Shown piece after piece: positions 50,056-58,496 of a stretch of DNA of 64,000 nucleotides. A program made the translations under genes and the position numbers. Source of the DNA: Rubrivivax sp. GTDB lineage: Bacteria; Pseudomonadota; Gammaproteobacteria; Burkholderiales; Burkholderiaceae_C. The stretch's first letter is position 1; the number at the start of each line of letters is the position of its first letter. The notes beneath the pieces were generated by a model. It saw only the letters and a program-made list of their open reading frames with translations. It was not told the DNA's origin and did not search any database. Location of the stretch: NCBI GenBank assembly GCA_027485165.1, contig JAIXRN010000075.1, forward strand, positions 186,001 through 250,000. Reading direction: 5' to 3'.

Positions 50056-52956
50056 TCAGACCGGCTGTTCAGCCAGCCAGCGTGATTCGATGCGGCATCG
50101 AACGTCCACCAGGCCGCGCGCAGCCAGCCCGGCCTGGTCGTGCCGCGCCTGCGCCACCAGGGGGGCCAGCAGACCTGCATCGGCCATCGGCGCCTGGGCC
50201 AGGCGTACCAGCAACTGCCAGGCACGTACGGCCTCGATCGCGTCCCGCGGGTCGCGCAGCGACCGCATGGCCTGCAACCGGTCCTGCGCCTGCTGCGCAG
50301 CCTGCTGCCATGCCGCGATGCGGCCCTGGGCGGCGGCCAGGTAGGCCTGCGCGATGTGCACGTTGGCTTCCAGTTCGGCGTCCAGCGCGCCCGTGTTCTG
50401 CCCCAGATCGAGCAGCGGCAGGTTGGCTTCCAGGCGCTGCACCGCGCGCGCTGCCGCTTCCAGGGTTCCCGCGCGTACCCAGGAAACGACCTGCACCGAA
50501 TCCATCCAGACGTGCTGCCACAGCCGGTGGTGCCGCTCGTCGGCCACCTGCAGCGGCGGGATCGTCTGCATCGCATGCTCGTACAGCGCGGCACCCTCGC
50601 TGGCCCGGCTGCGATGCACGCAAAGGTCCAGTGCTGTCTGCACCGAAGCAATATATTGCCCCTGCACCTGTTCGTCGCTGGCGTCTTCGCGCAAGCGCTG
50701 GCCAGCGTGGGCCAGGGCACGCTGAACTGCCACATCCGCTTCGTCGTAGCGACCCGCAGCGCGCAGGGTGACGGCTTCGCGAACGCTGGCAGGCACGCAA
50801 TCGGTGGCCCACACGGTGGCGCCGCGCGGCAGGCCGCGCAGCTGTTCCAGCACCTGGTAAGCCGCACGTTCCAGCGCCACGGACTCGTCGAGCCGGCCAG
50901 AGATGGCGACAAACCCCGCCTGCATGCGCAAGCTGTAGGCACGCATCTGCTGCGCCTTGGCCTGCCCGGGCGCCCATTGCACCAGCTGCTGGCTGCAGGC
51001 CAGGGCCGGGTCGACGTGCCGGAGCGCGGCGTCCAGGTCTTTCATGCCGTGGATGCGCACCACGGGATAGGCGTGGTCGGCGACCTGTACCAGCGTGATG
51101 GATTCCAGCACGCGCCAGCCCATGTCGTCCAGCGCCAGGGCGGCCGCCCGCATGGCGTGGTGCGCTGCGCGTTCGATGCTGTCCAGCCCCTGGGGTGCGC
51201 GCTTCAATGCGCGCATCACGGCCGCCAGCCCGTGCAGCGCGGTCGCCATCGCCCCATGCCAGGCGGCGTTGTCCTGGTGGCGTGGCGCCAGGGGCTGCAG
51301 CACCTGCAGGGCGCGCTCGTAGTTGAGCAGGGCGCGCGGCACGTTGCCCAGGTTGGGGGTGAATTGGTGCCCCTCCAGCCGCGCCAGGCGCGATAGGGCC
51401 TGCGCCAGGTCCAGCCGTTCGTCATCGCTCAGCTGGCCATAGGCGGCCTGCTGTTCCAGCGACTGCGCAGCGGTATGAACCAGCTGGCGCCGGCCTTCGG
51501 TCAAGCCGTTTTCGAGCGCGTCGTTGACGTCGAACACCATGCTGTTGGCCAGGCGACGCAGTTCGCCCAGGTGGCGCGTGGCTTCGTCGCGCGAACGCGC
51601 GGCCTCGTCACGTGCCAGCTGCGCGCGGCGCGCCTGCACCAGGGCCAGCACCAGCCCCGCACTGAGCCCCAGCGCCCCCAGGGCCAGCGCCACGCGCCCC
51701 TGGAAGATCGTGGCGGCCAGGCCTGTCAGCAGCCCCAGGCCACCCACGCCGGCCGCCAGCGCGGCCGCACGGTGGCGCCTGAGCCCCTTGACCAGCACAT
51801 AGCCGACGCTCGCCGCGCGTGCGCTGACCGGCCGCCCTTCGAGAAAGGCCGTGACGTCGGCGGCCAGCGCATCGACGCTGGCGTAGCGCTGCTCGGGCGC
51901 CTTTTCCAGCGCCTTGAGCAAGATGTTGTCGAGGTCGCCTTCGAGCTTGCGGCGCGTCTGCAGCCAGTGCGGGTCGGGCACCTCGCTGCTGGGCAGGCGG
52001 CTGGGGCGGATGGGCACATCGGAAAGCACGCTGCGCGCGGCGTCCTGCGGCGTGGTGGCCTTGCGACCGGTGGGCCGCGTACCCGTCAGCATCTGGTACA
52101 GCAGCACGCCCAGGCTGTAGATGTCGGTGGCGGTGCTGACGGGCTCGCCGCGTATCTGTTCCGGGCTGGCGTAGCGCGGGGTGTAGGGGCGCACGCCGCC
52201 CACGGTGGTGTGGCCATCGCTGCCGGTGCCTTCCAGCGGGTCGATGGCCTTGGCGATGCCGAAGTCCAGCAGCTTGACCTGGCCTTCGCCATCAACCAGC
52301 ACGTTGCCGGGCTTCAGGTCGCGGTGCACCAGCAGGTTGCGGTGGGCATAGGCCACCGCATCGGCCAGCTGCAGGAACAGGCGCAGGCGCTGCAGCAGGG
52401 GCTGGCCGCGCACGGCTTCGTCGATGGTGCGGCCATCGACGAATTCCAGCACGAAGTAAGGCAGACCTTCAGGGCTGGCGCCAGCGTCCAGCAGGCGCGC
52501 GATGTGGGGGTGGCTCAGCCGCGCCAGCGCTTGCCGTTCCAGCGCGAAGCGCTGCAACACGGCCGCGCTGTCCATGCCCCGTTTCAGCAGCTTCACCGCG
52601 GCGCGGCCTTCATAGCTGCCGTCGGCCCGGCGCGCTTCGAAGACCTCACCCATGCCCCCGGCGCCCACGGCCCGAACGATCTGCCAGGCCCCCAGCCGCT
52701 GGCCGACGCGCTGTGCCAGCGGGGCCGGCTCGGCAACCGGCGCGCCACTGGCCAGCTGCTGTGCGGCGCTGGCAGACATGAAGCTGCGGGTGGCGCTGGC
52801 GCTGTCGTAGTGCGCCAGCAAACTGCGGACTTCGGCCAGGTCGGCAGCAGCCAGTGCAGACGCCTGCAGCAAGGCTGCGCGCTGCGCCGGGGGCAAGTCG
52901 ACAGCAGCGTCGAACAGCGCCTTGATCTGGGTCCAGGGGGGCGGTCGGCTGGTCAT
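50056..52956 (-). CDS. Large Ser/Thr protein kinase with membrane segment and TPR-like C-terminus
   Basis: 966 residues. After an N-terminal 85-residue helical part typical of these kinases (WTQIKALFDAAVDLPPAQRA), the kinase domain has GAGGMGEVFEARR, catalytic Lys in AAVKLLKRG, HRDLKPGNVL (about 210) and LLDFGIAKA (about 231), so it should be active. Then two adjacent hydrophobic segments (about 395-440) and 500 residues of TPR-like helices. Such genes often sit next to an ECF sigma factor; none is present here. A membrane-associated Hanks-type signalling protein; target unknown. It converges with the cytochrome gene. Confidence 0.94.
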   Translation of the reverse strand: MTSRPPPWTQIKALFDAAVDLPPAQRAALLQASALAAADLAEVRSLLAHYDSASATRSFMSASAAQQLASGAPVAEPAPLAQRVGQRLGAWQIVRAVGAGGMGEVFEARRADGSYEGRAAVKLLKRGMDSAAVLQRFALERQALARLSHPHIARLLDAGASPEGLPYFVLEFVDGRTIDEAVRGQPLLQRLRLFLQLADAVAYAHRNLLVHRDLKPGNVLVDGEGQVKLLDFGIAKAIDPLEGTGSDGHTTVGGVRPYTPRYASPEQIRGEPVSTATDIYSLGVLLYQMLTGTRPTGRKATTPQDAARSVLSDVPIRPSRLPSSEVPDPHWLQTRRKLEGDLDNILLKALEKAPEQRYASVDALAADVTAFLEGRPVSARAASVGYVLVKGLRRHRAAALAAGVGGLGLLTGLAATIFQGRVALALGALGLSAGLVLALVQARRAQLARDEAARSRDEATRHLGELRRLANSMVFDVNDALENGLTEGRRQLVHTAAQSLEQQAAYGQLSDDERLDLAQALSRLARLEGHQFTPNLGNVPRALLNYERALQVLQPLAPRHQDNAAWHGAMATALHGLAAVMRALKRAPQGLDSIERAAHHAMRAAALALDDMGWRVLESITLVQVADHAYPVVRIHGMKDLDAALRHVDPALACSQQLVQWAPGQAKAQQMRAYSLRMQAGFVAISGRLDESVALERAAYQVLEQLRGLPRGATVWATDCVPASVREAVTLRAAGRYDEADVAVQRALAHAGQRLREDASDEQVQGQYIASVQTALDLCVHRSRASEGAALYEHAMQTIPPLQVADERHHRLWQHVWMDSVQVVSWVRAGTLEAAARAVQRLEANLPLLDLGQNTGALDAELEANVHIAQAYLAAAQGRIAAWQQAAQQAQDRLQAMRSLRDPRDAIEAVRAWQLLVRLAQAPMADAGLLAPLVAQARHDQAGLAARGLVDVRCRIESRWLAEQPV

Positions 52957-53029
52957 GCGCGTCAGGGGTCGCAGCGGGCGACTGGGCTCGTGTTGACTTC
53001 ACCCTGCCATTCGCACCGCAACAGCTGGG

Positions 53030-53383
53030 CTACATCCTGTTGTTGATCTTCCCGCAGAGATCGCACCGAGAGTTGAAACATCTGGGCTTCGCTTCGGCGC
53101 AGGGCTGCTTCAAGCCGGTGTTTTTGCAAACATGGGTGCCCGGATCCTTCGGGGGAACGATCTTGGTTCGAAACTCAAGTTCATCCAATTCGCGCTGCAT
53201 GCTTTCGATGGCTCTTTCAGCCGCCTGCAGCAGCGCCAGGTTCAACTGCGTGCCTGAATGCTCTGCGGCACTCAGCTTGGCTTGCAAGTCCGCCACCATG
53301 GCATCGAGCTTCGCCTTCTTGTCGGCGATGGCCGCCATACGGGCAGCTTCTTGTTCAGGGGTTTCCCTTCTGGTGGTGGCCAT
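53030..53383 (-). CDS. Small coiled-coil protein with Cys-rich C-terminus
   Basis: About 117 residues. The first 70 are a Lys/Ala/Glu heptad-rich helix (AARMAAIADKKAKLDAMVAD, LQAAERAIESMQRELDELEF). The last 40 have five Cys (CKNTGLKQPC, CFNSRCDLC) that could bind zinc. No family was recognised. GC is lower than in neighbours, which fits recent acquisition. ATGs at 53383 and 53389 are possible. It is followed on the same strand by the kinase after about 73 bp, yet operon membership is uncertain. Confidence 0.6.
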   Translation of the reverse strand: MATTRRETPEQEAARMAAIADKKAKLDAMVADLQAKLSAAEHSGTQLNLALLQAAERAIESMQRELDELEFRTKIVPPKDPGTHVCKNTGLKQPCAEAKPRCFNSRCDLCGKINNRM

Positions 53384-53628
53384 CGACATCCTCTGTTGCG
53401 CACCCCGGATGAAAGACAGGTCGCCCCACCATTGTCGTCACGAGCTGACGAGGGCGACTGTCGCTTTAGAGGTCAATTGTCGAAGCAAGCTGCTGTTCAC
53501 TCCAAGCCGGTCAACCCGATCGGGGGTCGAGTGTCAGCAAAGACGCGTCGATTTCGCTTACTGGACCCGCCAACGGCCCTTGGCAGTCATTCGCTGGGTT
53601 GCCTTCGGCGTGCCGACAGTGTCCCCGG

Positions 53629-53756
53629 GTCTGCGGCAGTCGGGTGGCCCCTTCCGCTCATGTCCCCCGCCAGCGCGTCGCAGGCCAACGGTCTTGCAGG
53701 CCACTGCGCTGGCTCCTCCTTGACTTCGCTCCAGGGGCCACCCGACTGCCGCAGAC
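53629..53756. mobile_element. MITE-like 128-bp element A with 24-bp terminal inverted repeats
   Basis: The ends (53629-53652 and 53733-53756) are exact 24-bp inverted repeats ending in GGGTGGCCCCT toward the centre. Inside, GCCAGCGC and GCGCTGGC form a second inner stem. It encodes no protein. Element B, 95 bp further on, is the same sequence in opposite orientation but with five changed, mutually compensated positions in the terminal repeats. Size and layout recall Correia-type or other non-autonomous MITEs. Confidence 0.75.
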
Positions 53757-53851
53757 CGGCAACATGGTGCCGCGCGACCGGCTGCACGGCGGCGTGTTTG
53801 CCTTGCCGCGAGAAGCCTGCGCGCCACCGCTGGCGTGCGGCTCTGTTGCCG

Positions 53852-53979
53852 GGCTGCGGGGCTTGGGTGGCCCCTGGAGCGAAGTCAAGGAGGAGCCAGC
53901 GCGGTGCCGAACAGAACGGTTAGCCCGCGACGCGCTGGCGGGGGACATGAGCGGAAGGGGCCACCCAAGCCCCGCAGCC
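53852..53979. mobile_element. MITE-like 128-bp element B, inverted copy of A
   Basis: Exactly 128 bp like A. Its ends (53852-53875 and 53956-53979) are exact 24-bp inverted repeats, starting GGCTGCGGGGCTTGGG against GTCTGCGGCAGTCGGG in A; the right ends carry the matching changes. The interior reverse-complements to that of A (CTCATGTCCCCCGCCAGCGC and GGCTCCTCCTTGACTTCGCT shared), with the loop more diverged. Confidence 0.75.
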
Positions 53980-54581
53980 CCAAGGACCAAGCTGACGAGC
54001 CGAAGGGTCCAAGCGAACGACCGGAAAGGGCCGTTCGCCGACCCTTACGAACGACCGCTGACCGGCATCAGTTCTTCTTTTGGTGGTTGTGAAGAGTCCA
54101 AACATCTCATGATGAGGAATCGCCCCGCCAGACTTTTTTTGTGCGGGTCAGGGCTGAAGCTCGTAATGAGGTCCGTCGAGGTGCAGTCGTGGTCCAGGGC
54201 TGCAGCATCGACCAGCGTGTGGAGGGTACCGATACGGTTCATCGAGGCGGGGAGCCGAACTCAGGTCCCCGTCCTGAACTGGGGCCCTTCTGAGCTTGCA
54301 AGGGGTACATCGGCACCCGCTGCAACCTTGCCATGTCTCGGTGACGAAGCCGCCAAACCCAAGACGTTGATTGATCCGCCACCGTCAACGCTCAGATTGA
54401 ACTGCCAAGTTGGCAGCCCACTGACAGCTCTGACAGCGAGATGCAGGCATTGTCCGCTCGCTGGCTAACCGTGGATTCCTAACTTGATGATTTAAAGGGA
54501 CTTTTTCCACGAGACCTTTTGGCACGCATCTTGAGACTTTCCGTTGACCGTGCCCTACCGGCATCGCGCAAGGACCCCAAG
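53980..54581. other. Gene-free, lower-GC interval before cydA
   Basis: No frame here has recognisable domain content. Frames of up to about 290 codons run through the MITE pair and this stretch but look like chance. It holds a short hairpin sequence, a T-run (TTTTTTT at about 54128) and the cydA upstream region, with AAGGA 14 bases before the cydA ATG. GC is visibly below that of flanking genes. Confidence 0.5.
54014..54037. repeat. Short hairpin-forming sequence near MITE element B
   Basis: CGAACGACCGG, then AAAGGGCCGTTCG, gives a stem of about six to eight bases around an A-rich loop; a further AACGACCGCT follows at about 54050. It resembles degenerate intergenic repeats seen in many environmental betaproteobacteria (recall only). 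Confidence 0.35.
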
Positions 54582-55994
54582 ATGTTCGACTTTCCCGAAG
54601 CCCTGCTGCTGGCTCGCATCCAGTTCGCGTTCACCGTCAGTTTCCACTTTCTGTTCCCAGCCATCACCATCGGCCTGGCCAGCTACCTGGCCGTGCTGGA
54701 AGGCCTGTGGCTGAAGACCGGTCGCGAGCACTACATGGACTTGTTCCGCTACTGGATCAAGATCTTTGCGCTGGTGTTCGGCATGGGCGTGGTTTCGGGC
54801 ATCGTCATGTCCTACCAGTTCGGCACCAACTGGGCGGTATTCAGCGACAAGGCTGGGCCCATCATCGGCCCGCTGATGGCCTACGAGGTGCTGACGGCTT
54901 TCTTCCTGGAAGCCGGCTTCCTGGGCGTGATGCTCTTCGGCATGAACCGCGTGGGCAAGAAGCTGCACTTCATGGCCACACTGATGGTGGCACTCGGCAC
55001 CTTCGTTTCGGCCTTCTGGATCCTGTCGGTGAACAGCTGGATGCAAACGCCCGCCGGCTACGCGATGAACGCCAACGGGCAGTTCATCTCTGCTGGTAGC
55101 TGGCTGGCCATCATCTTCAACCCGAGCTTTCCGTACCGCTTGGTGCATACCTTGTCGGCGGCCTACCTGACGACTGCCTTCATCGTGGGCGCGGTGGGCG
55201 CCTGGCACCTGTTGAAGGACAACCGCAACCCGCGTGCGCGCCTGATGTTCTCGATGGCGATGTGGATGGCTGCCATCGTGGCACCGCTGCAGATCGTGCT
55301 GGGCGACATGCACGGCCTGAACACGCTGGAACACCAGCCCGCCAAAGTCATGGCCATGGAAGGCCATTACCAAAGCCACCCGGAAGGCGCGCCGCTCATC
55401 CTGTTCGGCATCCCGAACAGCGCCGAGAACCGGGTGGACTACGCGATCCAGATCCCCAAGGCCTCGTCGCTCATCTTGAAGCACGACGCCAACGCACCGC
55501 TGGCCGGGCTGGACAGCCTGCCTGCTGCCGACCGCCCGCCCGTAGGCATCGTGTTCTGGGCTTTCCGCATCATGGTGGGCCTGGGCATGTTGATGGCGCT
55601 GCTGGGCATGCTCAGCCTGTGGGCGCGCTGGCGCGGCAACCTGCACAGCTGGCGCGGCCTGCACCGCTTTGCGCTGGTGATGGGCCCCTCGGGCCTGGTG
55701 GCCGTGCTGGCGGGCTGGATCACCACCGAAGTCGGCCGCCAGCCCTGGACCATCCACGGCCTGCTGCGCACGGCTGAATCGGCGTCGCCGCTGGCGGCAC
55801 CGGCCGTGGCCGCTTCGCTGATGGCCTTCGTGGTCATGTACTTCGCGGTTTTCGGCGCCGGGGTCATCTACATCCTGAAGCTGATGGCCAAGCCCCCGAT
55901 GCAGCACGAAGCCTCGCCGCCCAACATCCCCGAGCGCGCTGCAGGCACCACGCCCGTCGTGGCCCTGCGCCCCAGCGTCCTGACGGCAGATTGA
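54582..55994 (+). CDS. cydA: Cytochrome bd-type quinol oxidase subunit I, CIO-like
   Basis: 470 residues with about nine helices. It carries the haem b595/d ligand His in FTVSFHFLFPAITIG, the Glu-rich proton path (AYEVLTAFFLEAGFLGVMLFG), the b558 His in LVHTLSAAYLTTA and the GDMHGLNTLEHQPAK part. The quinol loop is short, as in cyanide-insensitive CioA-type enzymes, not the long Q-loop of E. coli CydA. It forms the quinol-oxidising, oxygen-reducing subunit in the inner membrane. The ATG at 54582 has AAGGA upstream. It is followed by cydB after 10 bp. Confidence 0.95.
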   Translation: MFDFPEALLLARIQFAFTVSFHFLFPAITIGLASYLAVLEGLWLKTGREHYMDLFRYWIKIFALVFGMGVVSGIVMSYQFGTNWAVFSDKAGPIIGPLMAYEVLTAFFLEAGFLGVMLFGMNRVGKKLHFMATLMVALGTFVSAFWILSVNSWMQTPAGYAMNANGQFISAGSWLAIIFNPSFPYRLVHTLSAAYLTTAFIVGAVGAWHLLKDNRNPRARLMFSMAMWMAAIVAPLQIVLGDMHGLNTLEHQPAKVMAMEGHYQSHPEGAPLILFGIPNSAENRVDYAIQIPKASSLILKHDANAPLAGLDSLPAADRPPVGIVFWAFRIMVGLGMLMALLGMLSLWARWRGNLHSWRGLHRFALVMGPSGLVAVLAGWITTEVGRQPWTIHGLLRTAESASPLAAPAVAASLMAFVVMYFAVFGAGVIYILKLMAKPPMQHEASPPNIPERAAGTTPVVALRPSVLTAD

Positions 55995-56004
55995 GGGCCA
56001 CGCC

Positions 56005-57009
56005 ATGAACATCGATCTCACCCTGGTCTGGGCCTTCATCATCGTGCTGGCCGTCTTCATCTACGTCGTGTTGGACGGTTTCGACCTCGGCATCGGCATC
56101 CTCTTTCGCCGCTTCGCCGTGGGGCATGACCGCGACACCGCGATGAACAGCATCGCCCCCGTCTGGGACGGCAACGAAACCTGGCTGGTGATGGGCGGCG
56201 GCGGCCTGCTGGCGGCCTTTCCGCTGGCGTATGGGCTGATCTTGTCGGCCCTGTACGCACCCATCGTGCTGATGCTGCTGGCGCTGGTGTTCCGCGGCGT
56301 GGCCTTCGAATTCCGCTGGCGCGACCCGGCCCACCGGGGCATTTGGGACCTGGCCTTCAGCGGCGGTTCCTTGCTCGCGGCGCTGTCGCAGGGCATCGTG
56401 CTGGGCGCCTTGCTGCAAGGCGTGGCGGTGCAAGACCGCGCCTACGCCGGCGGCTGGTGGGACTGGCTGACCCCCTTCACGCTGCTGACAGGCGTCAGCG
56501 TGGCCGTGGCCTACGCGCTGCTGGGCGCCACGTGGCTGGTGATGAAGGCCGAGGGCCGGTTGCAGCAGCAGGCCCGGCGCATGGCGCTGGGCCTGGGCGG
56601 CGCGACGCTGGTGGCGATTGCGGCCGTCAGCCTGGCCACGCCCTTTCTGAATGCAGACTATTTCGACACCTGGCTGCGCTGGCCGGGCCTGCTGGCCGTG
56701 GTACCGGTGCCCGTGCTGGTGGCGCTGGCCAGCTTCGCCTTTGTGCGCAGCCTGAAGGCGGGGCAAGAGACGGCGCCATTCCTGCTGACGCTGTTCGTCT
56801 TCCTGCTGTGCTTCGTGGGCCTGGGCATCAGCGTGTTTCCGGATGTGGTGCCCGGTGCGGTGAGCATTTGGCAAGCCGCCACCGACCACAGCAGCCAGGT
56901 CTTCATGCTCTGGGGCACGGCCCTGGTGCTGCCGATGATCCTGGGCTACACCGCCTGGTCGTACTGGGTGTTTCGCGGCAAGGTGGCTGCCGACGGGTAC
57001 CACGCATGA
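56005..57009 (+). CDS. cydB: Cytochrome bd-type quinol oxidase subunit II
   Basis: 334 residues, typical length, with eight helices. Family marks: YVVLDGFDLGIGILFRR, SIAPVWDGNETWLVMGGGGL, FRGVAFEFRW and AYALLGATWLVMKAEG. It partners CydA and lies 10 bp after it. Together they are a proton-nonpumping terminal oxidase used at low oxygen or under cyanide, sulfide or nitric oxide stress, which fits the sulfur-handling genes further on. Confidence 0.96.
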   Translation: MNIDLTLVWAFIIVLAVFIYVVLDGFDLGIGILFRRFAVGHDRDTAMNSIAPVWDGNETWLVMGGGGLLAAFPLAYGLILSALYAPIVLMLLALVFRGVAFEFRWRDPAHRGIWDLAFSGGSLLAALSQGIVLGALLQGVAVQDRAYAGGWWDWLTPFTLLTGVSVAVAYALLGATWLVMKAEGRLQQQARRMALGLGGATLVAIAAVSLATPFLNADYFDTWLRWPGLLAVVPVPVLVALASFAFVRSLKAGQETAPFLLTLFVFLLCFVGLGISVFPDVVPGAVSIWQAATDHSSQVFMLWGTALVLPMILGYTAWSYWVFRGKVAADGYHA

Positions 57010-57067
57010 GTGCGCCACGCTGTTCCCCAGCGCTCATCCCGCAGCGCGCAGCACCTAGGGTTTCCCC

Positions 57068-57232
57068 ATGAGGCCGCGTTGGCTGGGCTGGCCCCAGATC
57101 ACGGCAAGGCAGCCCGGCGGCCCACTGCCGCCGCTGTGGCAGCGGCTGGCCTGGATGGCAGGCATCTGGGCGGCCAGTGTCCTGGCCCTGCTGCTGGTGG
57201 CGCAAATACTGCGCTGGGTCTTGAAGGGCTGA
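57068..57232 (+). CDS. DUF2474-type small membrane protein of the bd oxidase
   Basis: 54 residues: a Pro-rich start (MRPRWLGWPQITARQPGG), then one membrane helix preceded by LWQRLAWMAGIWAASVLALL and a short basic end (LRWVLKG). Size, position 58 bp after cydB and the W-x-R-L-x-W plus IWAASVLAL pattern match the DUF2474 proteins that accompany CIO-type oxidases, probably as a third subunit like CydX. It is easily missed because of its length. Confidence 0.82.
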   Translation: MRPRWLGWPQITARQPGGPLPPLWQRLAWMAGIWAASVLALLLVAQILRWVLKG

Positions 57233-57270
57233 CGATGGGCCACAAGGCAAGGTGCCGTGGATCGGACGCC

Positions 57271-57762
57271 TTACAGCAGACCTGGAATGAAGCGCTTCGT
57301 AACCGCTTGGTAGGCCGCGTAGTCAATATGCTGAAGGGCCATCCAGCGCTCCTCCAGCACCGCCTTGGTCCATAGCACGGCCACCAGGCCGGCTGTCAGC
57401 AGCCAGCCCCAACCGCCCCAAGAGCCAGCTGCCGCCCACGCGCCTGCTGCGGCGCACAGGGCGACAGCGCTGTACATCGGGTGGCGAATCCACCGGTAGG
57501 GCCCGTGGCTGACCAGGCGTCCGCCCGCACGCGGCGTGGGGCGGATGTTGAAGTTGCCGCGCGGGTGCGACAGCAGCGCCCACACGCCCAGCAGCCCGCC
57601 GCCCGCGGCTGCGGCCCAGGCCCCAGCCGGGGCACTGCCGGCGATGAACGCAGGCGCCGCCAGCGCGCCGATGCCAGCGATCAGCCCGAACTGCAGACCC
57701 ACCAGCAGCGTGCCCAGCCCTTGCGGGTGGCCACGGGGGTGGTCGGCCTCGGGTGTCGTCAT
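57271..57762 (-). CDS. Isoprenylcysteine carboxyl methyltransferase (ICMT/PEMT)-like membrane protein
   Basis: 163 residues, about four to five helices. The signature GPYRWIRHPMYSAVAL, preceded by SHPRGNFNIRPTPRAGGRLV and followed by a terminal EERWMALQHIDYAAYQAVTK, is the ICMT/PEMT/NnrU-type SAM-dependent methyltransferase end. Its substrate in bacteria is unknown. It overlaps the preceding methyltransferase gene by ATGA on the minus strand, so the two are cotranslated. Confidence 0.88.
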   Translation of the reverse strand: MTTPEADHPRGHPQGLGTLLVGLQFGLIAGIGALAAPAFIAGSAPAGAWAAAAGGGLLGVWALLSHPRGNFNIRPTPRAGGRLVSHGPYRWIRHPMYSAVALCAAAGAWAAAGSWGGWGWLLTAGLVAVLWTKAVLEERWMALQHIDYAAYQAVTKRFIPGLL

Positions 57763-58406
57763 CGCTGGCCGGCCGGGCGCCGGGCCACCAGCCCCACCAA
57801 CGCCGACGGGCCGTGGTGGCCTGTGCCTTCGGTCACCATCGCTTCATAGCTTTGCAGCGTGATGATGTCGAGGTCTGCAAACGCGTCGCGCAGCAGGTCC
57901 TCGGTGTACAGGTGCGACAAGAGCGGCGGGCCGCCAGTGCGGAACGCCAGCTGCTGCGGGGTGTAGCCCTGCAGCACCAGCACCCCGCCGGGCTTGAGGC
58001 TGCGCACCATGCGCGCAAACAGGCGGTCGCGCAGCGCCGGGTCGGCGAACTGGATGAAGATCGCGGCCACGCCGTCATAAGCCGCTTCTGGCCAGCCGAA
58101 AGCATCGCAGTCGGCCACCGTGAAGTTCACGGTCACGCCCTGCTGCTCGGCCAGGCGCCGGGCCTTGGCAACGCCCACGTCAGAGATGTCGAAGGCGTCG
58201 ACCTGCAGCCCTTGCCCAGCCAGCCAGACGCTGTTGCGGCCTTCGCCGTCGGCCACACACAGCACACGCTGGCCGGGCTGCCAGACGCTGGCGTGTTCAC
58301 GCAGCCAGACGTTGGGCTCGATGCCGAAGAGGTAGCCGGTTTCGGCGAAGCGCTTGTTCCAGGTGCCGGCCGGGTCGGCGAAGGCTGCTGGGGGTGGTGT
58401 GGTCAT
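57759..58406 (-). CDS. Class I SAM-dependent methyltransferase (TehB-like)
   Basis: 215 residues. The SAM-binding motif I is VLCVADGEGRNSVWLAGQG, followed by acidic VDAFDISDVGVAKA and VADCDAFGWPEAAYDGVAAI. The N-terminus (WNKRFAETGYLFGIEPNVWL) is the TehB/thiopurine-methyltransferase-like start seen in small-molecule methyltransferases. It may methylate oxyanions or thiols such as tellurite or sulfide, which would fit nearby sulfur genes, but that is only context. The ATG at 58406 is preferred to the TTG two codons earlier. Confidence 0.88.
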   Translation of the reverse strand: MTTPPPAAFADPAGTWNKRFAETGYLFGIEPNVWLREHASVWQPGQRVLCVADGEGRNSVWLAGQGLQVDAFDISDVGVAKARRLAEQQGVTVNFTVADCDAFGWPEAAYDGVAAIFIQFADPALRDRLFARMVRSLKPGGVLVLQGYTPQQLAFRTGGPPLLSHLYTEDLLRDAFADLDIITLQSYEAMVTEGTGHHGPSALVGLVARRPAGQR

Positions 58407-58496
58407 GGCCAAGCGACTTCCTCAGGGTTGGGGCGGGCGGTACTGGACATCCAGCTGTCGGGCTCTCGATCAAGACCTCGCGCGGCGACCCATCCG

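Noticed and set aside
54240-54300. Possible tRNA-like segment
   Set aside because: A GGGGA/TCCCC pair occurs but no T-loop or anticodon arm fits a cloverleaf.
53599-54468. Open frame of about 290 codons across the MITE pair
   Set aside because: It crosses both inverted elements and has no coding signature; the repeats explain its presence.
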